Shown piece by piece: positions 54,232-63,924 of a DNA stretch of 64,000 nucleotides. A model generated the notes under the pieces. That model saw only the letters and a list, made by a program, of their open reading frames with translations, did not search any database and had not been told where the DNA came from. How positions within the stretch are numbered: the stretch's first letter is position 1; each line of letters begins with the position of its first letter. Source of the DNA: JAWKUK01 sp041398605 (GTDB taxonomy: Bacteria > Planctomycetota > UBA1135 > GCA-002686595); the NCBI GenBank assembly GCA_041398605.1, contig JAWKUK010000016.1:139855-203854 (forward strand). Direction: 5' to 3'. Made by a program: the position numbers and the translations under genes.

Positions 54232-56000
54232 GGAGGATAGGAGTTCGAAAGAGGGTGTTCCGGACCCCGAGGTCCGCGGGTGGGGCTTGGTGTGCCTCGC
54301 CTCGGTACGAGTCAGACCCGTTCGGTGCGGAACCCGGTCCATGAGCGGCGCTGCCGGGCGCGTGTGAGCGTGCGACCTGGGCGGTTGTGTAGGACAGCGG
54401 CACCTTCGGACGGTACCAGCGCTCTGGCGATGCAACAACCCAAGCCCGCTCCTCGCGATCTGCGAGGGGCGGGCGAGGCTCGGAGAGGGTCCGGACCCGA
54501 ATGACTCCGAAGCCGGACTCCGAAGGCCGGGCGGGGGGAACCGGACCTGCGCCGCGGTCAGAAGAGGTCCGCTTGCGCAGGCTCACGGGCCGGGGCGATC
54601 GGCAATGGGTCTGGGGGCAACTTGAGGTGCAAGAGGAAGCGCCGGACGGTCGGTGGGTCCGTGATCATCGCGATCATGTGTCGCCGAATCCCGCACCGAG
54701 GGCAGCTCAAGACATCTTCTGAAAACACCCGAAGCAAGAGCTCCGCCCAAGAAAAACGCCTTCGCGCGACAGGCTGATTCGGAGCGCCGCCGCTCGAGTT
54801 TGTCGGGCGCTCACGACGCGACGGCGGCAGCGGCACCACGTGGTCGCGCACCGGTGAGGCTGGCGCCAAGCACCCGTGATACGTCAGCTGATGCTCGCGA
54901 GGATGGGGGATCAACGCGACCAATCGTTCGAGGAAGACGAGCGGAGCGAACACAAACGAGCGCGTGCCGTCACGCCACGGCTTGCGCAAGTTCCAGATGA
55001 CCTTGCCGTCCTCGCGCAACATCAGGCGGCCCTGGCACAACGGCGGTCTCGCCATGTAGCGCAGGAGATGCTCCAAATCGGCGCGCCGACCCGCCTCGAT
55101 GCACGTCGCCGCATGCAAGGAGTAACCGTCGAGGTTTCGCGACGAGCGCACCGCGCGGCGGCTCGAGCCGGTCGCGGTCGAACTCCGCGTGACAGGGTCG
55201 ACCGGCCGCGGAATCAGGCGGCCCATGTCCGGACCGCTCGCGACCCTCGACTGCGCCGAAGCCGCCTGCAAGAACGGCAAGAGCGACTCGTCCGCGCCCT
55301 TGACCTGCGCAGGCTCGTCGCCGGGTTCCGGTAGGAGCCCGCGCGCGCGGAGCACTCGCTCGATGCGCTGGCGCGCGTCGCAGTGCACACGCGCCACCTC
55401 GATGTCGGTCAACGTCGGGGCCGCATGGAATGTCGGAGTGCGGCCGGGTCCATCAGCGACGTAGACACCGTCCAACGTGAGAAGGTGCAGATGGACGTTC
55501 AATCCATTCGGGCGAACCTCTGCACGAAGTTCACCGCGCCCGGGTACACGAGCGAGCCCGGCGCATGGAGCGCCCAAGGAGCGCGCGCCGCGCACGTACG
55601 ACGCAAACACCGCATCGATGTAGGCGCTCGCGACGTCGCGACACAGGCTCTGGTCCGCCGCGAGGTGTAAGCGCAACGCGATCGGCACCGTCAACACCAT
55701 GCCGTCGGCACGTCAGGGATCACACCGTCGACGAGATGGGCCGCGAGAACCGGCCATCCGGCGACTCGCGACGGACAGAACCCGCGCGACTTGCACGAGA
55801 ACGGCACGCACAAGTCGAGGCGCACAGCACGGACAGCGCACCGACAGAATCCGTGCGCGACGTCACCACAGGCGATCACGGCGCGCAGCTCGCGCTCGAC
55901 GTAGGCGGGCGAAGGCGTCGCCGTGCTCGTCCGTGAGCCGGCAAGCGATGCCGAGGTGCTCCTCAAGACCCGGTTCACGACGCTGCGCGACGGGTCCCGG
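54232..56000 (-). pseudogene. IS91-family transposase, longest copy (E)
   Basis: 54558-55700 is one long frame: LTVPIALRLHLAADQSL, NVHLHLLTLDGVYVADG, WNLRKPWRDGTRSFVFAPL, HPREHQLTYHGCLAPASPVR and CPRCGIRRHMIAMITDPP. Upstream, in other frames, are the N-terminal zinc-finger pieces CGDVAHGFCRCAVRAVRLD, PFSCKSRGFCPS and AHLVDGVIPDVP (55700-55870). Frameshifts near 55695 and 55880 break it. The non-coding end (54232-54557) has a small hairpin GGACCCCGAGGTCC. This is the reference for copies A-D. Confidence 0.88.
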
Positions 56001-56070
56001 CGCACAGGCTCCAGGCGCATCGGGTCCCGACGCATCGGGTCCAGAGCGCATCGGGTGCGAGGCGCACAGG
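55988..56070. repeat. 15-16 bp imperfect tandem repeats
   Basis: About five imperfect copies of a unit like CATCGGGTCCCGACG in a row between the IS91 and IS256 scars. No gene is assigned. Probably a local slippage array. Confidence 0.6.
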
Positions 56071-56439
56071 GGTGGCGCATACCGGGGCCAGGACGCTGTA
56101 AGTGGGCCGTTGGCCGGCGCGTGCCTCCCGATCGTGCTCGTCGGTGTTCCAGACGCGCTTGCCGACCGAGCGCCGCTCGGCCTCGATGGGGGGGGGATCG
56201 ACGGAGGAGCTCCACGAGAGGAGACCCAAGCGCGGGCGAGCGGGTTGCGCATGGTCCCCGCAACTCGTGCGCACGCCGCGGAGCTGCGTCGTGACGCATC
56301 AGCGCCAGCGCGCGCTGCGCGGCACAGCGGGGTCGCTGTCGGGGTCGCTATCGGGGCCGCGCAGACCTCGCGCACTGGTCGAGGCTGACCATGCGGCGGC
56401 CGCGGTTCAGGAGAACAAGCGCAACGCGAGCAACAGCAG

Positions 56440-56903
56440 GCTACAAGCGGCCGCCCGTGGCGCTGGCGAGCGCAGCTCGGCGGCGCGCACGTCTGTGTCG
56501 GACGGCAAGAGGATGCCGCGGTGCACGCGCTGCGCGCCGGGTTGGAGGTCGCCGAGCGCGCCGGCTTGATCGACGAGCGGGAGGTCAATGCGCTCGGCTA
56601 AGCAGGGAGGCTCTCGAAGCGAAGCGGTTCCCCTCGACGTCGACACGTCGGTCGTCGACCCGTGGACGACACGGGGATCGGGCCGATGCCGGTCTGGATC
56701 TTGCGCCTGGGAGCCCGCCCGTTTCGAACGACGAGCCGATGGCCTTCCTCGTCCCGTTCGGCTGCATGGGCGTCGATGTATGCGGCGACCTCCTGCTCCG
56801 TGCTTCCTGCAGCAGCCGCCTGGCCCCTCGCGCAGGACCTCCTCCATCGCGCGTTCCGGGACAGGGGCTTGGTGGATGTCGTGGATCGTTGTAGCTTCAG
56901 CCA
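56440..56903 (-). pseudogene. IS256-family transposase remnant (N-terminal part)
   Basis: The minus strand gives MAEATTIHDIHQAPVPERA and MEEVLREG (56840-56903), then in another frame YIDAHAAERDEEGHRLVVRN and KIQTGIGPIPV, then in a third PRVDDRRVDVEGNRFASR. These are the first roughly 130 residues of an IS256 transposase in the right order. The catalytic part is absent. 56071-56439 holds nothing I recognise. Confidence 0.65.
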
Positions 56904-57061
56904 TGTGGCGTTGCCCTCCCCTGTGTTGGGGGGCTTGTGGTGTCAGGGTGATTTCCAGCACCGGGTACGCCGCGACTCTGCTCAGGTCTTCATCCACGGG
57001 ATTCGGTCATATCTCAAGCACCCACCAGTGCTCCACAGTCGACATTCTCTGTCTTGGGTGT

Positions 57062-57103
57062 TTGGTTGTCCACGCTGAGTGTGCTATACCCCACAGGGTA
57101 TAG
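57062..57103 (+). promoter_or_regulatory. Promoter with CsoR-type operator
   Basis: A candidate -35 (TTGGTT, 57062-57067), a 17-base spacer and a -10 (TATACC, 57085-57090). The -10 is inside a perfect inverted repeat CTATACCC-CACA-GGGTATAG (57084-57103). Operators of CsoR regulators have TATACCC/GGGTATA arms, so binding here would block the polymerase. The regulator gene starts 25 bases downstream. Confidence 0.8.
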
Positions 57104-57127
57104 AGAACTCAGGACGACTAAGTTCAC

Positions 57128-57430
57128 ATGCTCAACGACGACGAGAGAAAGAAGCTCACGGTACAGCTCAAGCGCATCGAGGGCCAAGTGCGCGGCCTGA
57201 CGCGGATGATCGAAGAAGGCCAGTACTGCATCGACGTCATGCACCAGGTTGCTGCCGCCCAAGGCATAGCTTGCCGAGGTCTCCAGAAACTCCTCTCCCG
57301 ACATCTCGACACCTGTGTCCGAAGCGCCATGGACTCCAAGGACAAGGCTCGCCGGGACCGTGTTTTGGAGGAAACTCGCAGAGGTCTTCGCCCGTTATGG
57401 GCGCGTTGTACCTTTTCGAAGAGGAAGTGA
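57128..57430 (+). CDS. csoR: CsoR-family copper-sensing repressor
   Basis: 100 residues. KRIEGQVRGLTRMIEEGQYC is the family core. The copper ligands C34, H59 and C63 (GQYCIDV; SRHLDTC) are present, the C-H-C set of CsoR rather than the formaldehyde (FrmR) set. Cu(I) binding would release it from the palindromic operator at 57084-57103 (family knowledge). Its stop overlaps the start of the copper-ATPase gene by one base (TGATG), so they were one operon. Confidence 0.88.
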   Translation: MLNDDERKKLTVQLKRIEGQVRGLTRMIEEGQYCIDVMHQVAAAQGIACRGLQKLLSRHLDTCVRSAMDSKDKARRDRVLEETRRGLRPLWARCTFSKRK

Positions 57431-59276
57431 TGGGGACCGCAGTGAACAACCAGCAAACTCTTCCAGGACCCTGTGCGGGATGACCGTCCGAGCCTTCGAC
57501 TGCCGCTGCTACCACGAGTCCATCAGGGACACACCTACTATTTCTGCTCCCCTCCTGCAAAGAGAAGTTCATCGCCGACCCAGAGCGCTTCGTCTCGCCT
57601 TCCGACAGCGAGCGTAAAGTACAACGCAATGGCGGCGCGGACGTCACATACGTCTGTCCGATGCACCCCGAGATCCGCCAAATCGGCCCGGGATCCTGTC
57701 CCATCTGCGGCATGTCGCTCGAGCCGGAATCGGACGCGGCTAGCGGTGACGACGCTGAGCTGAGAGACATGACACGCCGCTTCCTTGTGGCTGCCGCTCT
57801 CTCTTCCCGTTGTCACCCTCGCCATGGGATCTCGTTCTCCCGGGCGCTCCAATCCATAACTTCGTCGGCGCGCGCCTGTCGCGATTGCTCGAGTTCGCCT
57901 TGCTGACGGCCGTTGTCGTCCTCTGGTCGGGCTGGCCCCTCATGGTCCGCGGTGTTCAGTCTGTTCGACGTTTTGAGCCGAACATGTTCACACTCATCGC
58001 GCTCAGGTTGGCGTCGCCTTCGCACAGCACGTTGGCCGTGTTTTTGCCAGGGACGGCCTTCCGCGACGCTCAGGGTTCGGTGGGCCTGTACTTCGAAGCC
58101 GCTGCTGTCATCATCACACTTGTCTTGCTTGGACAGGTCATGGAGCTGCGCGCTCGCACTCGAGCAGGTAGCGCCATCCGTGCACTCTTGACTTGGCCCC
58201 AAGACCGCACGACTCGTCGACGGCGATACTGAGCGCGACGTTCCGCTTGGATCGCTTCCAGAGTAGGAGACCGGGTTCGTATCCGGCCCGGCAGAGAAGG
58301 TCCCCGATTGACGGCCAGGTCATTGAGGGGCGCAGCACCGTCGACGAGTCCATGATCTCTGGTGAGCCGGTGCCCGTTGAAAAGTGGCGGGAAGCGAGGC
58401 CGTCGGTGGCACCGTCAACGGCACAGGCTCTCTCCTCATCGAGGCCACCAAGGTGGGGGAGGGAACGCTGCTGGCGCGCATCGTCAGATGGTCTCTCGCC
58501 AGGCCCAACGCAGCCGCGCGCCCCGTTCAGAACCTGGTCGACCAGGTCTCTGCTGGTTTGTACCCGCTGTCGTCGTCATAGCTCTTGTTGCACTTGCTGC
58601 CTGGGGCACCTTCGGCCCTGAACCGCGGCTCGCACACGGACTACTGGCGATGGTCTCGTGCTCATCATCGCTTGTCCCTGCGCACTCGGTCTCGCAACGC
58701 CGATGTCCATCATGGTGGCCACCGGCAAGGTGCTCTTGAAGGTGCTGTTTCGCAATGCGCAAGCCATCCAGTCGCTCCGCGATGTCGACACACTCGTCGT
58801 CGACAAGACCGGAACACTGACCGAGGGCTCGCCGAAGCTCGATACGGTGCTCACGGTGGGCTCACAGACAGAGCCCACGGTGCTTCGCCTTGCAGCCTCC
58901 CTCGAGCGCGGAAGCGAACATCCTCGCGAGAGCGATCATCGAGGGGGCCGCTGAACAGAGGTGTACAACCCGCCGACACACAGAGTTCGAGTCCGTGACC
59001 GGCAAGGGGGTGCTGGGTCAGATCGTCATGCAGCGCCTGGCTGTTGGGCAACGCCGCCTGATGGAGGCTCCAAGAGGCCTCAACGGCTCCCCTGCAAGCC
59101 GAAGTCGATGCCCTTCACGACGAGGGCCACGGTCATGTACCTCGCCAGTTGATGGCGAGGCTCGCAGAGGCTATCTCATCACCGACCCCATCAAGGCCAC
59201 AACACTACGAGCTGCTGCAGAACCTCATCAGCGGACTCCACATCGTCATGCTCACCGGCGACAACGAGAGAACTGC
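57430..59276 (+). pseudogene. copA: Copper-exporting P-type ATPase, multiply frameshifted and truncated
   Basis: Recognisable pieces in order, in changing frames: the YHS metal-binding end (CKEKFIADPERFVSP), [96 protein letters not shown] (58668-58725), the phosphorylation loop [15 protein letters not shown] (58798-58838), and HIVMLTGDNERTAA just before 59276. At least eight shifts are needed, so the gene is dead although each motif is intact. The 3' end, with the hinge GDG motif and last helices, is lost at the ISL3 scar. Confidence 0.9.
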
Positions 59277-59848
59277 GGCTCTCCTGCTGCTTTGCAGGGA
59301 CGAAAATCGGGGCGTGAGAAGGCAGGTGTGACGTGAACGCCCCCGCAACAAGGAGTGAATGAGTGCCATGAGTGCGAAGGCGTCATGGAAGCCGAATGCT
59401 CTGCGAGTGATGGTCCTGATCTTGCCATTGAGGCCTCGGTCCTGGCATTCGTGAACCGCGTGCCGCGGATGTACTCGACGACGCCACCAGATGTGTCTCG
59501 ATCGTCTTTACGCGACTCGGCCGAGATGGCGTAGTCCAGTCGCCCGAGCGTCGGCAATCCACTTCTCGAGGAACCCGGCCGACATTGATCTGGCGCCCGC
59601 TAAGGATGTCGACAAACGACTCCTTGAGCAGGTAGGCCGTGTACAGCGGCTCGTTAGCGATTCCGGAGGGCTCGCTGAGCGTGAGTCGATCAGCGTCGGT
59701 GAGGTTCCAGAGCGCTCTTCTGGGTGGGGACTCGCGTGCCCTTGAGCCGCGAGCGTTGATCTCGATCCTCCGCGGCCCCGAACCTCATCACGGCGCGTCT
59801 CGTCCAGGGCGTCCTGCACGGAGTCGTTGAACGTGGAAGCGGTCGAAG
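59277..59848 (-). pseudogene. ISL3-family remnant inside copA
   Basis: At 59277 a degenerate ISL3 inverted repeat (GGCTCTCCTGCTGCTTTGCA) follows the copA sequence. Minus-strand pieces then read CCGGVHVTPAFSRP, IADARATGLRHLG and RFHVQRL in several frames, matching the C-terminal half of the 42528-43772 transposase. The N-terminal half is missing; at about 59848 an unrelated ATPase remnant begins. Confidence 0.78.
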
Positions 59849-60022
59849 ATCCTCGATCGAGGGCGCGGCGCGATGCTCGACCTGCATCATCAACGCGCTT
59901 GCGCGACGCGCAAGGTACAGATTCGAGTCGCCCCAGGCGTGGAACTCCGACGAGCCGCGCAACGTCTGCCCCGCGCGCTGACTGCCACCGCCCTTCTTCG
60001 CGTGGTGGACGACGATCACCGC
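59849..60022 (-). pseudogene. RepA/AAA-type ATPase remnant
   Basis: The minus strand reads AVIVVHHAKKGGGSQRAGQT, LRGSSEFHAWGDSNLYLARR and MQVEHRAAPSIE. This is a short core segment of RecA-like ATPases (RepA/DnaB-like, AAA_25 type) with the conserved VVHHAKKGGG loop. Both ends are cut, on the left by the ISL3 scar and on the right exactly at the transposon end at 60023. Confidence 0.6.
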
Positions 60023-60082
60023 TGTTACGCCGCAGTCTGATTGGGGCCTGAGAGGTCATTCTGCAGCACATTGCTCCAGGGT
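60023..60082. repeat. Left transposon end (two transposase sites)
   Basis: Outer site from 60023 (TGTTACGCCGCA) and inner site at 60063-60080 (GCAGCACATTGCTCCAGG). Facing the right end, both are in inverted orientation. Confidence 0.7.
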
Positions 60083-60276
60083 CAACGGCCCGGCGCGGTG
60101 GCCGAGTCCCTGGGCCAAAGTGCGGCGTGCGCGCGCTGGGGTCGCGGCGGTAGCCTGATGCGCGACGCGTCGGCGCGGTGCCGACAACGTCAGCTCTCAC
60201 CACCAACAAAGAAGCGAGGACGACGTGCGTTCCTGTCTTGCCGGACGATCGCCCATCGTCCCCGCCGGACAATGCC

Positions 60277-60939
60277 GTGATCAACGTACGCGCGTTCGCC
60301 ACCGAAGTCGAGGATCTCGCCGACCTCTCCCGCCTGCCCTCGGTCGATGCCCTCCGTCCGAGCAGCTGCCCGTGCTGCGGGGCCGCGGCGTATCCGGCGA
60401 GCGGCAACCTGGGCGTCGTCGGGCACGGCACCTACCAACGGCAGGTCCGTGGCCTCGCGCCGGGCCAATGGGTCGTCATCTTCATCCGTCGTTACCTCTG
60501 CCTGACCTGCAAACGCACGATCTCCGTCCTGCCCGACCTGCTCCTTCCCTGGCGCTGGTACTCGGCGAACTCGATCCTGATGGTGCTCGTCCAGGCTCTG
60601 CTCTTGGGTGCCGCCGTCGCCAGCCTGCGCGACGCCATCGGCCCCGGCGGGCGCGCCCCGCATTGGCCAACCCCCGCCCGCTGGGCGCGCCAGCTGGGCG
60701 ACCGCCTCTGGTCTTGGCGCGCGGCGGAGGTCGGGCACTGCGCCAAACTCGAACGCCCAGAGCTCCTCGCCCGCATCCTCGCCCTCGGCGACGCGCATGC
60801 GCGCAGCCCGGATGTCGAGCTCGAGCGCGCCGCATGCCGCCTCATCGCCGGCACGTCGCACACGCGCCGTGAAGTCCATCGAACGACGCGCGCTGGCTTA
60901 GGTGATTCTTCGCCGACTTCGCCTCGTCGAGCGCGGTAG
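60277..60939 (+). CDS. DUF6431-like zinc-ribbon transposon protein
   Basis: 220 residues from a GTG at 60277 (an upstream GTG at 60178 is possible but adds an unstructured leader). Cysteine pairs CPCCGAAAYPASG (about 32) and YLCLTCKRTISVLPDLLLPW (about 72) form a zinc ribbon of the kind called DUF6431, often found beside rve-type transposases. The part after about residue 100 is helical. Likely a DNA-binding accessory of transposition (inference). A small gap (85 bases) separates it from the transposase gene. Confidence 0.72.
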   Translation: MINVRAFATEVEDLADLSRLPSVDALRPSSCPCCGAAAYPASGNLGVVGHGTYQRQVRGLAPGQWVVIFIRRYLCLTCKRTISVLPDLLLPWRWYSANSILMVLVQALLLGAAVASLRDAIGPGGRAPHWPTPARWARQLGDRLWSWRAAEVGHCAKLERPELLARILALGDAHARSPDVELERAACRLIAGTSHTRREVHRTTRAGLGDSSPTSPRRAR

Positions 60940-61024
60940 ACGACCCCACAGAGAAGGCCTTGCTCGCTCGCGAGCCAAGGTTGCGGAGTCCCTGCAGCGG
61001 CAATTCCGCCGCGTGGAGACTCCA

Positions 61025-62416
61025 ATGACCGATACAGCACCGAGCGACGATCGCCGACGCGACGTCGCCCTCTTTCGCCTCGCCGTCCTCGGCGACCTCA
61101 TCCACCAACACCTGCGTCGCGGCGAGCTCTGCGCCGCGCTCGATGCCAAGGCCAAGAGCTCCTGGTGCGCGCCGCATGGCCGCGATGTGCGCATCTCTGC
61201 TAAGACGATCGAGTCCTGGCTTACGCGCTACCGTCGCGGCGGCTTCGATGCACTGCTGCCCAGCGTCCGTAGCGATCGCCAGCGCTCACGTGCAATCCCT
61301 GATCCGGTCGCAACGTTGATCCTCGAACTCAAGCGCGAACGCCCAGGTCGATCCGCGGCACAGATCATCACGATGCTCGTCGACCTCGGGCACATGCACC
61401 GCCGCGACTTCAGTGTCTCGACGGTCCAACGCCTGCTCGCGCGCCACGGACTCTCGGGGCCGCGCATGGAACTGGAGGTCCCAGCGCGCTTTCGCTTTCG
61501 GGCTGCCACCACGAACGAGCTCTGGCAAGTCGATGCCGTCCACGGACCGAAGCTCTTCGATCCCGCCGCAGGTCGGGCGACTACCGTCAAGATCTTCGGC
61601 CTGATCGATGATCGCAGTCGGCTCGTTACCTACCTGCGCGGATCGTTCCGCGAGCGCCAAGAGGACTTCCTTTGCACCCTCCACGAAGCCGTCCGCCGCC
61701 GAGGCGTCCCGCGCACGCTCCTGCTCGACAACCATGGCAGCTTCACCGGCGCCGACGTCAAGGTCGTCTGCGCGCAGCTCGGCATCCGCCTCGTCCACGC
61801 GCGACCGTACGACGGCGCAAGCAAGGGAAAGATCGAGCGCTTCTGGCAGACGCTGCGCAGACACGTGCTCGACGAGCTCGACCTCGACGCAGTGCAGACA
61901 CTCGACGACTTGAACCTGCGCCTCATGAACTGGGTCGACGGCCGCTATAACATGCAGCCACACGCGGGCCTCGATGGGCGCGCACCCCTCGCCGTATTTG
62001 AGGAGGGCGTAGCCGACGCGCGCTTCTTTACCGACCTCGACGCGCTCGCCGCGCAGTTCGTCGTTCGGGTCGAACGGCGGGTTCGCAACGACGCGACTTG
62101 CGCGCTCGGTGGACGCGTCTTCGAGCTGCCTCAGCATCTGCGCCGAACGCAAGTGCGGCTTTATTACGCGGTCCTGCGGCCAGAGATTGTCTGGATCATG
62201 GACGGAGAGACGCAAGTCTTCGTGACAGAGGTCGATGCCGTCGCGAATTCGCGCAGGGCGCGTGTGCGCGAACGCCCGGCGATCGCCGCCGAAGCACCGG
62301 CCGTGACGGGCATCAACGGTGTCGAGGCGTTGCTTCGCCGCTCGCTGCGCCCGGAGCCGAGCAGCAGCAGCGAGCGCCACGGCGAGGAGGGAGGTGCGAC
62401 GTGCGTGCCGTTCTGA
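61025..62416 (+). CDS. DDE transposase (rve-type)
   Basis: 463 residues from the ATG at 61025; the N-terminal helix-turn-helix region includes ISAKTIESWLTRYRRGGFDA. The catalytic core has D170 (LWQVDAVHG), D235 (LLLDNHGSF) and E271 (GKIERFWQTLRRHVLDELD), all three present. The C-terminal domain (about 370-440) is a beta-barrel-like segment (LGGRVFELPQHLRRTQVRLY). The frame is uninterrupted, so it may be active. The build resembles IS481/Mu-type integrases. Confidence 0.9.
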   Translation: MTDTAPSDDRRRDVALFRLAVLGDLIHQHLRRGELCAALDAKAKSSWCAPHGRDVRISAKTIESWLTRYRRGGFDALLPSVRSDRQRSRAIPDPVATLILELKRERPGRSAAQIITMLVDLGHMHRRDFSVSTVQRLLARHGLSGPRMELEVPARFRFRAATTNELWQVDAVHGPKLFDPAAGRATTVKIFGLIDDRSRLVTYLRGSFRERQEDFLCTLHEAVRRRGVPRTLLLDNHGSFTGADVKVVCAQLGIRLVHARPYDGASKGKIERFWQTLRRHVLDELDLDAVQTLDDLNLRLMNWVDGRYNMQPHAGLDGRAPLAVFEEGVADARFFTDLDALAAQFVVRVERRVRNDATCALGGRVFELPQHLRRTQVRLYYAVLRPEIVWIMDGETQVFVTEVDAVANSRRARVRERPAIAAEAPAVTGINGVEALLRRSLRPEPSSSSERHGEEGGATCVPF

Positions 62417-63216
62417 ATCGTTTCGGCCTCGCCCGACCGGCCTTCACAAAAGAGCTCGAGGCCGAGGACCTCTTCGCCGCGCCGGGGCACGTCGACGCGA
62501 TCACGCGCCTCAAGGCCGCGATCGAGGTCAAGGCTTCGGGGTCGCTCGTCGGCGAGACCGGCGTCGGCAAGACCTGCGTCCTGCGCGGCCTCCAGCGAGA
62601 GCTCAACCCTGCGCGGTACCGCGTCACCTACATGCATCACGCCAACGTCAGTCCGCGCGACTTCTATCGGCAGCTGTCGATGGTGCTCGGCCTCGAGCCG
62701 AAGGCGCATCCCTCGGCGATGTTTCGGCAGGTCCAGGCCCACATGGAGGACCTCGCCGACGAGCAGAAGGTCCATCCAGTGCTGTTCCTCGACGAGGCGC
62801 AGCTGATGCCATCAGCGATGCTCGAGCAGCTCCACATCCTGCTCAACTTCCGCATGGATTCGCGCGCGTTCCTCTCCGTAGTGCTGGTCGGGTTGCCCGA
62901 GCTGCGCGAGCGGCTCGCGCGCAACGTCTTCGGCAGTCTCTCGTCGCGGCTACCAGCGCGTGTGCACCTCGAGCCATTGCGCGCCGAGGACGTCGGCGGC
63001 TACCTGCGCCACCGCATGAAGGTCGCTGGGTCGGCGCAGGAGGTCTTCAGCGAAGACGCCGTGCTCGCGATCCGGGAAGCGACGGGCGGCGTGCTGCGCA
63101 AGGTCGACGTGCTCGCGCAGCAGTGCCTCGACCTCGCTGCGAAGGGCAAGGGCGCGTTAGTCGACGGCAGCGTCGTCCTCGAGGCGGTCAGGCTCTGTGC
63201 CGAGGCGCTGCGCTGA
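62401..63216 (+). CDS. AAA+ ATPase, transposition helper (TniB/ExeA-like)
   Basis: 271 residues from a GTG at 62401 that overlaps the transposase stop by 16 bases; GAGGGAGG lies upstream within the transposase gene. Walker A is GETGVGKT (51-58), Walker B HPVLFLDEAQ (about 122-131), and sensor-like LVGLPELRERL follows. It is of the TniB/ExeA type, which directs target choice of rve transposases in Tn5053/Tn7-like elements (family knowledge). Confidence 0.9.
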   Translation: MRAVLNRFGLARPAFTKELEAEDLFAAPGHVDAITRLKAAIEVKASGSLVGETGVGKTCVLRGLQRELNPARYRVTYMHHANVSPRDFYRQLSMVLGLEPKAHPSAMFRQVQAHMEDLADEQKVHPVLFLDEAQLMPSAMLEQLHILLNFRMDSRAFLSVVLVGLPELRERLARNVFGSLSSRLPARVHLEPLRAEDVGGYLRHRMKVAGSAQEVFSEDAVLAIREATGGVLRKVDVLAQQCLDLAAKGKGALVDGSVVLEAVRLCAEALR

Positions 63217-63507
63217 TCGCCGACAATGAACCTGGCGAAACGGCGGCGAGCTCTGCAGAGGTGCAACTCGCCAAGGGATAGCCAGTCCGACGGGTGCACG
63301 TGATGCCCCGCGAGGCTCCGGTGGCGATGGCTGCCGGGGCCTCGTCTCAATCGATCGACCGCCGTAACGTTCGACCGCGCCACGAGGCCGCGCGTGCAAC
63401 CGGCGGCCATGCCTTCGAAAACCTCGGGGTCTGGGGCAGAGCCCCAGTCATACGTCAGGCGGCGACGCACGACGCGGCCGGCGCAGCGATCGCGGCCGAT
63501 TGTTCAC
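63217..63507. other. Non-coding right arm of the transposon
   Basis: About 290 bases without a recognisable gene. A small perfect hairpin CTGGGGC-AGA-GCCCCAG lies at 63431-63447. A DDE-transposon arm of this size could hold a small RNA or cargo that has been lost; nothing points to either. Confidence 0.35.
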
Positions 63508-63555
63508 CCTGGAGCAATGTGCGGCGGACGACCTGGATCAATGTGCGGCGTAACA
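63508..63555. repeat. Right transposon end (two transposase sites)
   Basis: Inner site 63508-63525 (CCTGGAGCAATGTGCGGC) and outer site 63532-63555 ending GCGGCGTAACA. The two sites are direct repeats of CCTGGANCAATGTGCGGC and are inverted relative to the left end. Confidence 0.75.
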
Positions 63556-63604
63556 CCGAATCTCGGTACCTCTTGCGCTGGAGTATTTGGAGGAGAATAG
63601 GGGC

Positions 63605-63868
63605 ATGGTGGAGGAGTCAATTCAGAAACGGGGATATTTTCGATGGCATCCACAGCGATCAGACCAAGCAGCAGCGTATTACATTAGATCTAAGCGATTG
63701 CCCGATGGCTCACTTGAGCTCGAGGTTCCAGGCTACGAGCCGATTGCTGGAATTGATACTTCTGCAAACATCGAGATCGTTCGCGCCACGAGCCCCGCCG
63801 GCGGTCTAGTCCGGCTGACCTGTCTGGATTGCGGCGGAGATGATTGGTATTGCGTCGCGTACGATTAA
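63605..63868 (+). CDS. Small hypothetical protein in lower-GC DNA
   Basis: 87 residues from the ATG at 63605; GGAGGAG lies at 63588-63595, about 10 bases upstream. The sequence is acidic and aromatic (YFRWHPQRSDQAAAYYIRSK; LPDGSLELEVPGYEPIAG; LTCLDCGGDDWYCVAYD). The C-terminal CxxC may bind metal. GC is near 50%, well below the window, so it is probably acquired. No family recognised; small acidic orphans after mobile elements are often immunity or anti-restriction proteins, but nothing proves that here. Confidence 0.55.
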   Translation: MVEESIQKRGYFRWHPQRSDQAAAYYIRSKRLPDGSLELEVPGYEPIAGIDTSANIEIVRATSPAGGLVRLTCLDCGGDDWYCVAYD

Positions 63869-63924
63869 GAGTATGTGTCCGGCTGCCCCTCCAGGCCCCC
63901 GCTGGCAGTCGCCGCGTGGGGGCG

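Larger units (their letters stand above)
60023..63555 (+). mobile_element. Three-gene TG...CA-ended transposon
   Basis: 3533 bases. The left end starts TGTTACGCCGCA and the right end (complement) starts TGTTACGCCGCA. Each end carries a second inner site, GCAGCACATTGCTCCAGG at 60063-60080 and GCCGCACATTGCTCCAGG (complement of 63508-63525), with 16 of 18 positions the same. Repeated ends with TG...CA termini are typical of rve-type transposases working with an AAA ATPase (Mu, Tn7, Tn5053 groups). Contents: DUF6431-like protein, DDE transposase, AAA ATPase. No target duplication is evident (ACCGC left, CCGAA right). Confidence 0.72.
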
